Shown here piece after piece: positions 7,782 to 15,865 of a stretch of 63,201 nucleotides of DNA. A program made the translations under genes and the position numbers. Under the pieces are notes generated by a model. The model was not told the DNA's origin, did not search any database, and saw nothing but the letters and a program-made list of their open reading frames with translations. This DNA comes from a bacterium 1xD8-48 (lineage in GTDB: Bacteria; Bacillota; Clostridia; Lachnospirales; Lachnospiraceae). The stretch lies in contig QZDS01000029.1 of NCBI GenBank assembly GCA_009917455.1, positions 1 to 63,201 on the forward strand, read 5' to 3'. Each line of letters begins with the position of its first letter. Position 1 is the stretch's first letter.

Positions 7782-8561
7782 ATGTTTCGCATGGTTAAGA
7801 CCGAAATATGGAAATTAAAGCGGTATCATATGATATGGGCAGGTGTTTTCCTAATGCTGCTCTCCGTTGTATTAACGCTTTTTTCCACAACCGCATTGGA
7901 CGGAACGGTTTGGACATTTTCTTTTTTTACAGAACAGGTAATCAAAAATAATGCCACAACGATTTTCCCTATGTGCATTGCCCTCATTGCCGGATATATC
8001 ATAGAAAGGGAAGGGAAAGACGATACGCTGAAAAGTATTATGACTATTCCTGTTCCTTATAGCAGCCTGTTATGGGGGAAGCTGCTTGTATGTGCGCTGC
8101 TGTCTTTGTTTTTTGGGCTGGTAAGTGCGGCATTTACGGTAATTGCCAATTTGTTGATGGGATTTCCGGGAATTTCTGTAACATCAGTATTACAGACATT
8201 TATTCAGATTATTCTCAACTGTCTGTTTTTGTATATTGCAGTCATGCCTGTAATTGTATTTGCCGCCCGTATACCAAACGGACATATGACTGGAACAATT
8301 ATTGCCTTTGTTTATGGCTATGGCGGTATGTTTGCTTCCGGAAATGTTACATTAGCAAATATTTATCCGGTTACTGCAAGTTTAGGTTTAATCAGTTACA
8401 GAAGCTACGATCCGGCTGTACATTGGAATGTGTTAATCTGTCTGATTAGTATGATTGTCGTATTGATGATTACTGCTGTTTTCGTATTCACGGCAAAAGG
8501 AAACGTGCCAGTCAAGGCAGCGAAAAAACACAAAAAAACAATAACAAAAAAAGGTTGGTAA
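7782..8561 (+). CDS. Lantibiotic-immunity ABC transporter permease 2
   Basis: A 259-residue membrane protein with the same layout as the preceding permease. The N-terminus MFRMVKTEIWKLKRYH leads into the first helix, and IEREGKDDTLKSIMTIPV is the equivalent conserved loop. About six transmembrane segments are visible, with a Lys-rich C-terminal tail. ATG 7782 is chosen because GAGAGGGG at 7765-7772 is 9-10 bases upstream; an ATG at 7773 is too close to it. The two permeases are paralogous and should form the heterodimeric channel used by the ATPase at 6076. Confidence 0.9.
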   Translation: MFRMVKTEIWKLKRYHMIWAGVFLMLLSVVLTLFSTTALDGTVWTFSFFTEQVIKNNATTIFPMCIALIAGYIIEREGKDDTLKSIMTIPVPYSSLLWGKLLVCALLSLFFGLVSAAFTVIANLLMGFPGISVTSVLQTFIQIILNCLFLYIAVMPVIVFAARIPNGHMTGTIIAFVYGYGGMFASGNVTLANIYPVTASLGLISYRSYDPAVHWNVLICLISMIVVLMITAVFVFTAKGNVPVKAAKKHKKTITKKGW

Positions 8562-8576
8562 GCGGAGGATACAGGA

Positions 8577-8960
8577 ATGAAGAAAAAATTATCTATCGGG
8601 ATTGCGGTAGTTGTAATAATTGTTGTAGGTTTTATTGGTTTTTGTATGTGGTTTCTTTCGGGAACTGGCAGCACATACTACTATTCACAGATTGATAACA
8701 GTAAAATAGAACAGACCAAATCAAAAGGCGGTGTAATTAACTTTAGTGGAAGTATGGATTACTCATACACTTTATTTTCTTACGATGAGAATGGAAAAGG
8801 AAAAGACATTACATTCGGAACATCAAAGGAATTGAAAGAGGGAGCTTTTATCCGTTTAACGGTAATGCCGATTCGGGGTGTTCTTGAATGGAAAGAGGTG
8901 CAATATGATGAACTTCCTGCCGTTGTGCAAAGCAATTATACAGCACCAACGAATGAGTAA
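8577..8960 (+). CDS. YxeA-family (DUF1093) small exported protein
   Basis: A 127-residue protein with an N-terminal hydrophobic segment (residues 5-28) followed by a YxeA-like OB-type domain (TYYYSQIDNSK, then DYSYTLFSYDENGK, then LKEGAFIRLTV). Proteins of this family are often co-transcribed with peptide-resistance ABC transporters; their exact role is not established. ATG 8577 follows GCGGAGG, and only 15 bases separate it from the permease gene, so it is part of the same operon. Confidence 0.85.
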   Translation: MKKKLSIGIAVVVIIVVGFIGFCMWFLSGTGSTYYYSQIDNSKIEQTKSKGGVINFSGSMDYSYTLFSYDENGKGKDITFGTSKELKEGAFIRLTVMPIRGVLEWKEVQYDELPAVVQSNYTAPTNE

Positions 8961-9378
8961 GGGCGGTTATGGATTTGGAGCTGAAAATAACAGAAAGGTT
9001 GATGATTCAGCCGGAAATACGGCACTCATAAGCGATTTTTCACTGAAAGGGGATCGGACATATGGGGATGATTGTTATACCGGGACTTATACTCCAGATT
9101 ATAAGGATTTTTCTAAAACAGAATATCTCTTTGGAGGAACTTCTATCAAGCGTGAAAATGGCAAAGATATTTCTGTTTCCTGCGACTTGGAGATTACCGG
9201 GGGAACGGCGCAGGTGTTTTGGATTTCTGGCAGTGATGAGCCGGTAATCCTGCTTGAAGCAACTGACAGCTATTCAGAAACAATAACATTGCCGGAAGGC
9301 GGGAACTATATTGGCATTACTGGAAATAATTTTACGGTGGCTTTGGAAAACAAAGCTGCCGTTTTTTTGGAAAATTAA
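8953..9378 (+). CDS. Hypothetical protein, probably a lipoprotein that lost its signal peptide
   Basis: The frame is clean for 141 residues and overlaps the YxeA gene by 8 bases. The body (CYTGTYTPDYKDFSKTEYLF, then GGTAQVFWISGSDEPVILL) looks like an extracytoplasmic beta domain seen next to such ABC operons. The N-terminus, SKGGYGFGAENN, reads like the region just after a lipobox whose Cys is replaced (GYG instead of GCG) and whose signal peptide is missing. It may therefore be a 5'-truncated gene. No good ribosome-binding site lies before ATG 8953. Confidence 0.5.
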   Translation: MSKGGYGFGAENNRKVDDSAGNTALISDFSLKGDRTYGDDCYTGTYTPDYKDFSKTEYLFGGTSIKRENGKDISVSCDLEITGGTAQVFWISGSDEPVILLEATDSYSETITLPEGGNYIGITGNNFTVALENKAAVFLEN

Positions 9379-9408
9379 AATGGAATGGGTTAAATCAGGA
9401 GGCCAATA

Positions 9409-9541
9409 ATGGGAAAGAGGAAATTAAAAATATCGCTCCATAGAATAAGGGAAACAAAAAATTACGGATGGTTTTACATATCAGGGTGTACCGCAAGGAA
9501 GAAAGAAACTTTAAGTTGCCGCTGATTTTTCCGAGCGTGTA
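9409..9541 (+). pseudogene. Short frameshifted relic or very small gene
   Basis: A strong AGGAGG at 9398-9403 precedes ATG 9409, which opens a 38-codon frame ending at 9525. A second frame from ATG 9468 reads VLHIRVYRKEERNFKLPLIF, which looks more protein-like and would join the first after a 1-base shift. It is probably the start of a degraded membrane protein gene. No family is recognised. Confidence 0.35.
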
Positions 9542-9653
9542 GTTGTATTCCCGCAGGTCTGAATAGTCAATGAAAAGGGCTGGACGATTATGATCCGGCT
9601 GTCACCCTTGAGTTCCTCCGGATGGTTGAAAAACGTTACCGGGAGGGTGGCAC

Positions 9654-9943
9654 ATGAGAACATTTGATTATATTCGCCTTGCAGACCAGACATGGGATAT
9701 GGATATACGTCAGGCTTTATATATCAGGCAGAAGCCTGTTGAACTTGAACGTCTGGTTGAGATTGCAAAAATTCAGGGCACAGAGACCTTTTGAAAAGAG
9801 CAGAGCGCACCGTATGATACACTGGATGCAGTGGAGCGGTTATGTATGAGCAGGCAATTGCGAGTGAGAAGGTGGACTCTCTTATATTGATTCCTGTTTT
9901 TATATGTGATTTTTTGTGCATTCATCCATTTAATGACGGAAAT
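9654..9943 (+). pseudogene. Fic-domain protein gene, 5' part (broken)
   Basis: Starting at an ATGA overlap with an upstream fragment, the frame reads MRTFDYIRLADQTW and then VELERLVEIAKIQGTE, as in Fic-family AMP-transferases with an N-terminal four-helix domain. It stops at 9794. Shifted frames then read PYDTLDAVERLC and SLILIPVFICDFLCIHPF, ending in the Fic active-site motif HPFNDGN at 9923-9943. So there is an internal deletion and at least one frameshift. The motif is interrupted between DGN and GR, and its missing half is at 10846-10932. Confidence 0.8.
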
Positions 9944-10021
9944 GTAACATTGAGACACCAGCAGAAAGCGACGTAACAGCGGCAAACTGTTTTGTAGATA
10001 ATATTGAATAGCGTATATACC

Positions 10022-10070
10022 AAAGGACATTTCAACTTTTGTTTAGGTGGATGTCCTTTTATATTTTTTT
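10022..10070 (+). terminator. Terminator hairpin upstream of hicAB
   Basis: AAAGGACAT (10022-10030) pairs with ATGTCCTTT (10051-10059), followed by a T-rich run to 10070. The A-rich opposite side could let it act in both directions. It insulates hicAB from the interrupted operon. Confidence 0.65.
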
Positions 10071-10084
10071 AAGGAATAGAATTA

Positions 10085-10113
10085 TTGACAATGCGCATAA
10101 TACGCATCATAAT
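10085..10113 (+). promoter_or_regulatory. hicAB promoter with operator in the spacer
   Basis: TTGACA (10085-10090), a 17-base spacer and CATAAT (10108-10113) make a strong sigma-A promoter. The spacer is itself an inverted repeat, ATGCG-CATAATA-CGCAT (10091-10107). An operator filling the whole spacer fits autorepression by the antitoxin HicB. Confidence 0.75.
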
Positions 10114-10166
10114 ATAATTAAATTAAGGGAAAGGAGAGATGCCATGGATGGATAAGGAGGTATTGG

Positions 10167-10346
10167 ATGAGATTTAGAGAAATTGAAAGTATGATATTAG
10201 AAAACGGTTGGTATCAAGTAAAGCAAAAAGGTTCACACCACCAATACAAACACCCGACTAAGCTTGGAAAAGTTACAATTCCAGAACATGGAGGGGATTT
10301 GAATCCTGATACAGTGAAATCAATTATGAAACAAGCAGGGCTTTAA
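10167..10346 (+). CDS. hicA: HicA-family mRNA interferase toxin
   Basis: A 59-residue protein with the dsRBD-like HicA fold pattern: MRFREIESMILENGW, then the catalytic-His strand KQKGSHHQYKHP (His24), then KVTIPEHGG and a C-terminal helix (DTVKSIMKQAGL). HicA cleaves mRNA and is neutralised by HicB. AAGGAGG at 10154-10160 is well placed for ATG 10167. The gene precedes hicB by 39 bases and is intact, although it lies inside a degraded neighbourhood, as expected for a self-maintaining toxin-antitoxin pair. Confidence 0.9.
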   Translation: MRFREIESMILENGWYQVKQKGSHHQYKHPTKLGKVTIPEHGGDLNPDTVKSIMKQAGL

Positions 10347-10385
10347 GCCCCATTTGCTCAATTTGTATAAACGGAGGTGAATATA

Positions 10386-10787
10386 TTGAAATTAATTTAT
10401 CCGGCTGTATTTAAGCCTTTTACAGATCAAAGCGGAGGATATGTGGTAGAATTTCCAGACTTACCCGGTTGTGTAACAGAGGGAAAAGACTTGGAACAGG
10501 CTATTGAAATGGGGATTGACGCAGCCAGTGGCTGGATATTAGGAGAACTTGAAGATGGAGAGAAAATTCCACATGCCTCTGACTATTCAGAAATAACTGT
10601 TGAAAATGGGTGTATGATAAATATGCTATTATTAGACATTGACGCTTATGAAGAAAAATATGGTGAAAAAGCTGTAAGGAAAAACCTTACTATTCCTGCA
10701 TGGCTGAATACTTTTGCCGAAAAAAATAATATCAATTTCTCTAAACTTTTACAAGATACCTTATTCTCAATGGCACAAGCAAAATAA
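10386..10787 (+). CDS. hicB: HicB-family antitoxin
   Basis: A 133-residue protein. The N-terminal HicB domain reads YPAVFKPFTDQSGGYVVEFP and then DLPGCVTEGKDLEQAI. The C-terminal ribbon-helix-helix DNA-binding domain has RKNLTIPAWLNTFAEKN. It binds HicA and should repress the operon through the palindrome in the promoter spacer. TTG 10386 is preferred: the GTG nine bases upstream lies within the ribosome-binding site CGGAGGTG itself, whereas the TTG is about 7 bases downstream of it. Confidence 0.9.
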   Translation: MKLIYPAVFKPFTDQSGGYVVEFPDLPGCVTEGKDLEQAIEMGIDAASGWILGELEDGEKIPHASDYSEITVENGCMINMLLLDIDAYEEKYGEKAVRKNLTIPAWLNTFAEKNNINFSKLLQDTLFSMAQAK

Positions 10788-10793
10788 ATACAG

Positions 10794-10820
10794 GGAGCTG
10801 CCCATAGGGCAGCTTCCTTT
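10794..10820 (+). terminator. Terminator after hicB
   Basis: GGAGCTGCCC (10794-10803), a four-base loop and GGGCAGCTTCC (10807-10817) form a strong stem followed by a short T-run. Confidence 0.75.
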
Positions 10821-10845
10821 TGGGATTCCCATCGTGGTATTGCCT

Positions 10846-10932
10846 GACAGAAATGGAAGAATGAGCCGATTGCTTACCTTGCTTCTTTTATATAAGAATG
10901 GGTATAGTGCTGGTAAATATATAAGGCGCTGA
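10846..10932 (+). pseudogene. Fic-domain protein gene, 3' part (broken)
   Basis: The frame reads D-R-NGRMSRLLTLLLLYKNGYSAGKYI and then stops. This is the sequence that directly follows HPFNDGN in Fic proteins and continues the fragment ending at 9943. It is also truncated early by a stop after 28 codons. Codon 2 is AGA (Arg) where GGA (Gly) is expected, part of the imperfect 9-bp repeat. Confidence 0.8.
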
Positions 10933-10934
10933 GT

Positions 10935-11144
10935 GTGCCGGCCATGTTACACCTGTGCGTAAGCATTCTACTGAAGATAAGTGTTTCAAATTTTATGGGA
11001 TACTTAAAGGGGAAAAGTACGCTAATGATATATGACAGGCATCCGGAACAGCAGAGTAAATGGAATAAAGCATTCCGGGCAAGAGGGTATTATGTAGCAA
11101 CGGCAGGAAATGTAACAGAGGACGGCGCGTTCAGGGAGATGTAA
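10935..11144 (+). pseudogene. IS200-type transposase (TnpA) relic
   Basis: The last 50 codons read ISVSNFMGYLKGKSTLMIYD and then a RARGYYVATAGNVTEDG-like end. This is the C-terminal part of the IS200/IS605-family Y1 transposase, including the conserved 'FMGYLKGKS' segment and the RGYYV strand. The HUH motif region and the rest of the N-terminus are absent or scrambled, and the catalytic Tyr helix is cut off. It is a dead fragment that marks past insertion-sequence activity. Confidence 0.8.
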
Positions 11145-11244
11145 TGAAAGGGGAACAATGAAAAGGCTGGAACTGTCTGGCTGACACTAAAAGCATTGGA
11201 GAAGCCGATTGACGGCAGAATAAAACAAGGGAGAGAAATCGGAG

Positions 11245-11907
11245 ATGAAATTGTTTATCATTGAGGACGAAGTTCCTATTCGGAAAGAGTTAACACATTT
11301 TTTTGAAAAATATGGTTTTCAATGTGAGAGCAGCGACAATTTTCATGATATAGCACAGCTTGCGCTTGCCTCCGGAGCAGACCTGATTCTGTTGGACATC
11401 AATCTGCCTTATCAGGACGGATTCCAGGTGTGCCGGGAAATCCGGCAAAGCTCCCATGTTCCTGTTATTGTGCTTACCAGCAGGAACACAGACTTTGACG
11501 AATTGATGAGCCTGAATATCGGTGCGGATGATTTTGTATCCAAGCCATACAATGCACAGGTGCTGCTGGCACGGATACAGAAACTTCTTTCAAGGGCTGG
11601 CGAAGCACAGGACAGCGTGGTGCTTACCCATAAGGGGCTGACTTTGAATTTATTAAAGGCGGAGATCAGCCATAACGGCCAGAATAAGAAACTTACAAAG
11701 AATGAAATGGGAATTTTGCGCCTGCTGATGGTAAACAAAGGGAATATCATTCCACGGGATGCCATTATTGATGACCTATGGCAGAGCGAAGAATTCATTG
11801 ATGAAAATACGCTTAATGTAAATATTGTCCGTCTGCGGAAGACACTGGCAGAAATCGGGCTTCCTGATTATCTGGAAACAAAGCGTGGATTGGGGTATCT
11901 TGTATGA
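11245..11907 (+). CDS. bceR: BceR-type response regulator
   Basis: A 220-residue OmpR-family regulator: receiver domain with phospho-acceptor Asp51 (LILLDINLP), Thr in VIVLTSR and Lys in SKPYN, then a winged-helix DNA-binding domain (about 125-220, LTKNEMGILRLLMVNKG). It sits before a short intramembrane-sensing kinase and a BceAB-type transporter, the standard peptide-antibiotic detoxification set. GGGAGAGAAATCGGAG supplies the ribosome-binding site. The ATGA overlap with the kinase indicates coupling. Its likely target is the inverted repeat at 12977-13001 before the transporter genes. Confidence 0.92.
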   Translation: MKLFIIEDEVPIRKELTHFFEKYGFQCESSDNFHDIAQLALASGADLILLDINLPYQDGFQVCREIRQSSHVPVIVLTSRNTDFDELMSLNIGADDFVSKPYNAQVLLARIQKLLSRAGEAQDSVVLTHKGLTLNLLKAEISHNGQNKKLTKNEMGILRLLMVNKGNIIPRDAIIDDLWQSEEFIDENTLNVNIVRLRKTLAEIGLPDYLETKRGLGYLV

Positions 11908-12920
11908 AAGTGAAGGATTATGCGGCAGACCACATTTTTTCTTTCCTTTGCCTGTCAGTGTCAGGGCTGCTTGTTTTTGCGCTGCTCTGGCTGATCGAAA
12001 CACCAATGGTTTTTATCCTCTTTGTGGAAAGCATTCTGTTTATGGCTTTTGTATGCGCTTTTCTATATGGTTACTGGCGCAGGAGGAACTATTATAACCA
12101 GTTATGGGAAATTCTGGACAGGCTGGAGGAAAAAACGCTGATTGGGGAAATCCTTGTCCGCCCCGATTTTTTAGACGGACAGATATTGGATGAGATACTC
12201 AGACGTTGTAACAAGTACCAGAATGACCGGCTGGCGGATGCGGAACAAAACAGCCAGGAATACCGGGAATACCTTGATTCATGGGTACATGAGATTAAGA
12301 CGCCGATTACCTCTGCCCGCCTGATTGTTGAGAACCATATAAATCCCGCTACCCTGCGGATTGATGACGAACTGCGCAGGATAGATGGGTTTGTGGAACA
12401 GGTATTATATTATGCCCGCTCTGCGGCAGTGGAGAAAGACTTCAAGGTGGAAAAGACAACATTGCAGGCTCTTGTAAATTCTGCTCTGAAGACTTACTCA
12501 AAGCCGCTGATTCAGGCGGGAGGCAGGCCGGTTTTTTGCGGACTGGACATTCCTGTCTGTGCAGATACGAAAAGCTGCTCTTTTATCATCGGCCAGATTA
12601 TTTCCAATTCGATCAAGTACCGTACTGAGAATCTGCAGGTCTCATTTTCGGCATATGAGGAGCAGAATGCTGTCCGGCTGATTGTTTCGGACAATGGGAT
12701 TGGCATTTCCCCTGCGGATTTGCCACGCGTTTTTGATAAAGGTTTCACCGGGGATAACGGACGCCGCTACTCCAGGTCCACAGGAATCGGCCTGTACCTT
12801 TGCAAAAAACTCTGCGGTAAAATGAACATTGGCATTACCATCCAAAGTGAATTGGGGCAGGGGACGGCAGTCGCCCTGTCTTTCCCACGGGAAAGCTACT
12901 TACAGGAGGCGGGATTATGA
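11904..12920 (+). CDS. bceS: BceS-type intramembrane-sensing histidine kinase
   Basis: A 338-residue kinase with two closely spaced transmembrane helices (about 12-31 and 36-56) and almost no extracellular loop, the hallmark of BceS-like sensors that rely on the transporter for signal input. The HisKA motif is SWVHEIKTPIT (His129). The HATPase part has N-box SNSIKYR, DNGIGIS and GIGLYLCKKL. It overlaps bceR by 4 bases. It should autophosphorylate when BceAB works against peptide antibiotic and pass phosphate to BceR. Confidence 0.92.
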   Translation: MKVKDYAADHIFSFLCLSVSGLLVFALLWLIETPMVFILFVESILFMAFVCAFLYGYWRRRNYYNQLWEILDRLEEKTLIGEILVRPDFLDGQILDEILRRCNKYQNDRLADAEQNSQEYREYLDSWVHEIKTPITSARLIVENHINPATLRIDDELRRIDGFVEQVLYYARSAAVEKDFKVEKTTLQALVNSALKTYSKPLIQAGGRPVFCGLDIPVCADTKSCSFIIGQIISNSIKYRTENLQVSFSAYEEQNAVRLIVSDNGIGISPADLPRVFDKGFTGDNGRRYSRSTGIGLYLCKKLCGKMNIGITIQSELGQGTAVALSFPRESYLQEAGL

Positions 12921-12976
12921 CCCGCCTTTTTGCGTAACATAAAGATGTCTGGCGAAGCCTGGCATCCGTTGTTTCC

Positions 12977-13001
12977 TTACATTTTGGTAATGAAAATGTA
13001 A
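12977..13001 (+). promoter_or_regulatory. Candidate BceR binding site upstream of bceAB
   Basis: TTACATTTT and AAAATGTAA form perfect 9-bp inverted arms around a 7-base centre (GGTAATG). The site lies about 85 bases before bceA and resembles the TnACA...TGTnA inverted repeats bound by BceR-like regulators. A -10-like TATGGT follows at 13030-13035. Confidence 0.7.
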
Positions 13002-13086
13002 TCTAAAATAATGGCAGGCTTCCAGGCGGTATGGTAGATTAGGGGTGCAATAGGGATTACCCTTTTGGAAAGGAGACAAACATACG

Positions 13087-13857
13087 ATGAACGATGCAAT
13101 ATTACAGGTGGATGATATCCAAAAGTATTACGGCAACAAGGGAAGCCTGACAAAAGCCGTAGACCATATTTCCTTTCAGGTCTGCAAAGGTGAGTTTCTG
13201 GGCATTATGGGGGCGTCCGGTTCCGGAAAGACGACGCTCCTTAACTGTATCTCCACGATCGATACGGTGACAAGCGGGCATATTTTTGTAGACGGAAGGG
13301 ACATCACCGCCTTGCACGGCTCACAGCTTGCGGATTTCCGCGGGAAGAAGCTGGGCTTCATTTTTCAGGACTTTAACCTTCTGGACACGCTGAACGCTTA
13401 TGAAAATATCTCCCTCTCGTTATCTATCGCAGGGGTAAAGCCGGCGGAGATCAGGAGGAAAGTGGGCCGGATTTCAGAAGCACTTGGAATCTGTGAGGTG
13501 CTGGATAAATACCCCTACCAGATGTCAGGCGGACAGCAGCAGCGAGTAGCGGCGGCAAGGGCAATGGCGACAGACCCCGCAATGGTTCTGGCCGATGAAC
13601 CCACCGGCGCCTTGGATTCCAATTCCTCCCGGATGCTGCTCAATATGCTGGCGGAGCTGAATGAACGCCTTGACGCAACGATTCTCATGGTGACACATGA
13701 CGCCTTTTCTGCAAGCTACTGCCGCCGCATCCTGTTTATAAAGGATGGGAAAATCTTTAACGAGCTGAACCGCGGCGCAGGCAGCCGGAAAGATTTTTTT
13801 ACAAAGATTCTGGAGGTGGTTTCCGTTTTGGGAGGTGAGCAGAATGACCTCTTGTAA
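13087..13857 (+). CDS. bceA: BceA-type ABC transporter ATP-binding protein
   Basis: A 256-residue ATPase of the MacB/BceA class: Walker A GASGSGKTT (about 42-50), Q-loop FIFQDFNLLDTL, signature MSGGQQQRV, Walker B MVLADEPTGALDS, H-loop VTHD. It energises BceB to free lipid-II-cycle intermediates from peptide antibiotics such as bacitracin and lantibiotics. A GGAAAGGAG site precedes the ATG. The 3' end overlaps bceB, giving translational coupling. Confidence 0.93.
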   Translation: MNDAILQVDDIQKYYGNKGSLTKAVDHISFQVCKGEFLGIMGASGSGKTTLLNCISTIDTVTSGHIFVDGRDITALHGSQLADFRGKKLGFIFQDFNLLDTLNAYENISLSLSIAGVKPAEIRRKVGRISEALGICEVLDKYPYQMSGGQQQRVAAARAMATDPAMVLADEPTGALDSNSSRMLLNMLAELNERLDATILMVTHDAFSASYCRRILFIKDGKIFNELNRGAGSRKDFFTKILEVVSVLGGEQNDLL

Positions 13858-15865
13858 ACTGATCATGAAAAATGTGGGGAAAAATATCCGGGATTACCTG
13901 ATCTACTTTTTGACCCTTATGATTTCGGTGAGCGTTTTTTACGCATTTAATTCTATTTCAGACCAGCCGGCTTTTTCAGAAATGGGCATGACAAAGACGC
14001 TTCTTTATGACCAGCTCGGCATCCTGCTTTCTACCCTGACGGTGCTGATCGCTGTTGTCCTTGCGTTCCTGATCATTTATGCGAACTTATTTTTATTAAA
14101 GCGGAGGAAAAAAGAACTGGGCATCTATATGGTGCTTGGCATGAAAAAGGGCCGTATTTCCCGGATATTCGCAGGGGAAACGCTATGTGTCGGGATGCTT
14201 GCACTGGTGACGGGCTTATGCCTTGGCTTTATGCTGTCACAGGGAATTTCCCTGGTCGCTCTAAAACTGTTTGCCATTGAGATTTCAAAGTTCCGGCTTG
14301 TCTTTTCAATGGGAGCCTTTCGGAAGACTGCCTTCTGTTTTGTGGTCATTTTCCTGCTTGTCATGGTCTTTAATGTACGGTCTGTTTCCAGTGTGCAGCT
14401 GATTGACCTTTTGACAGCCGGCAGAAAAAATGAAACGTCACAGGGCCGGAGCCGCTTTTTGCCCGTGCTGCTGTTCTTTGTTTCCCTGGTCTGTATTCTG
14501 TCTGCCGGGGCGATATTCCACAAAAACGGTATTTTACCCTCACGGGAGAACCGCTCTTTTCAGACGGCTGGAATCCTGCTTGTAACAGGGACATTCCTCT
14601 TTTTCTATTCCCTGTCTAACGTGCTTGTCCGGGTACTCCGGGCAAACAGCAATGTTTATCTTAAGGGGCTGAATACATTCCTTGTCTGCCAGATTAGCAG
14701 TAAGATCCGCACGAACGTCTTTTTATTGACGATTGTCTGCGGACTGCTCACAGTAACGATATGTGCGGTATCGGTTGGCGTAAGTACCGCGCTTGCCATG
14801 AATGGGCTGTCAAAATCTGCCACGCCCTATGACCTGAATGTGCTGTCAAATGTCAGTTTGGATGGGGACGGCAGCATTTCAGAATACCTTGCATCTAAAG
14901 ATGCAGACTTATCCGGCTATGCGGAGAACATGGAGCAGATCAGCATTTATGAGGCAGATTTTACTTATGGCAGTTTATTCGCAGGCCAGGATGTTAAGCT
15001 GTGGCCTATTGATGAAGGAATTCTGGACAGCGGTGTATCTGTGCTGGGTGTTTCGGATTTTAACCGTGCCCTGGCAATGCAGGGGAAAGAGCCCGTCACG
15101 CTGGCAGAAAATCAGTATCTGCTGAACTGCAATTACAAGGGAACTTTTCAGTATGTAGAAAAAGCGCTGGAAAACCATGCAGATTTCGTGCTGGCCGGAA
15201 TTCCTTTGCAACGGGCGTCTGATACGGTTTTGGAGGAGACCTGTTTTATGACTTCTGTCGGGAACAATGACCGGGGGACGCTGATTGTCCCGGATGCAGT
15301 TGCCCACAGCCTTACGAAAGATGTCAATGTACTTCTGGTGCAATACAGGTCAGATGCTGATTCGGATGCGGTCCTGCAGAAAATGATCCCGATTGGGCTG
15401 GATGATACCCACGGCTACCGTTATGCGGAAAAGAACATGATGTACGATATGTTCTATGGGTTAAATGCACTGGTTTCATTCCTTTGCTGTTATATCGGCC
15501 TGATATTTTTGCTGATCTGCGCCGCACTGCTGGCTTTGAAGCAGCTTACAGAGACAACGGATAACATTTACCGCTATGGATTGCTCCAAAAGCTGGGGGC
15601 GGGAAAGAAACAGGTTAACCATACCCTGCTATTACAGACAGCTATTTTCTTTGCAGCCCCGCTTGCTGTCGCCGGTATTTATTCTGCTGTCCTGATGGGG
15701 AAAGCAATGGAGATTGTAGAGGAATTTATGAATATCCATATTTCAACCAATATGGTTTTCACGGTTATGATATTCCTTATGGTGTATGGAAGCTATTTTA
15801 TCGCCACCTGTCTGTCCTGTAAACGGATGGTAGCAGAACATCATAATAAACGAATGGAAGAGTAA
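13844..15865 (+). CDS. bceB: BceB-type ABC transporter permease
   Basis: A 673-residue permease with ten predicted transmembrane helices. The first is at about 17-37 (LIYFLTLMISVSVFYAF). An FtsX-like pair domain follows, and a long extracellular domain of about 200 residues lies between helices 7 and 8 (from about residue 310 to 525); this is the BceB signature used for peptide recognition. ATG 13844 is used because GGAGGTGA at 13831-13838 is correctly spaced; the GTG at 13835 lies inside that site. It completes the bceRS-bceAB module. No terminator is obvious right after the gene. Confidence 0.92.
   Translation: MTSCKLIMKNVGKNIRDYLIYFLTLMISVSVFYAFNSISDQPAFSEMGMTKTLLYDQLGILLSTLTVLIAVVLAFLIIYANLFLLKRRKKELGIYMVLGMKKGRISRIFAGETLCVGMLALVTGLCLGFMLSQGISLVALKLFAIEISKFRLVFSMGAFRKTAFCFVVIFLLVMVFNVRSVSSVQLIDLLTAGRKNETSQGRSRFLPVLLFFVSLVCILSAGAIFHKNGILPSRENRSFQTAGILLVTGTFLFFYSLSNVLVRVLRANSNVYLKGLNTFLVCQISSKIRTNVFLLTIVCGLLTVTICAVSVGVSTALAMNGLSKSATPYDLNVLSNVSLDGDGSISEYLASKDADLSGYAENMEQISIYEADFTYGSLFAGQDVKLWPIDEGILDSGVSVLGVSDFNRALAMQGKEPVTLAENQYLLNCNYKGTFQYVEKALENHADFVLAGIPLQRASDTVLEETCFMTSVGNNDRGTLIVPDAVAHSLTKDVNVLLVQYRSDADSDAVLQKMIPIGLDDTHGYRYAEKNMMYDMFYGLNALVSFLCCYIGLIFLLICAALLALKQLTETTDNIYRYGLLQKLGAGKKQVNHTLLLQTAIFFAAPLAVAGIYSAVLMGKAMEIVEEFMNIHISTNMVFTVMIFLMVYGSYFIATCLSCKRMVAEHHNKRMEE

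Larger units (their letters stand above)
9944..10845 (+). other. 902-bp segment inserted in the fic gene, carrying hicAB
   Basis: The segment is bounded by GACGGAAAT (9935-9943) and GACAGAAAT (10846-10854), 9-bp near-identical copies of the codons for D-G-N in the Fic motif. Removing the segment plus one copy restores HPFNDGNGRMSRLL. It contains a terminator, a promoter, hicA, hicB and a second terminator, but no transposase and no obvious terminal inverted repeats. Confidence 0.7.

Noticed and set aside
8072..8449. 125-codon frame inside the second ABC permease gene
   Set aside because: Shifted frame within a clear membrane protein gene, with unlikely composition (Cys/Tyr/Trp-rich).
10714..10845. 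Upstream part of the frame that includes the fic 3' fragment
   Set aside because: It overlaps hicB and its terminator in another frame; only the part after 10846 resembles Fic.
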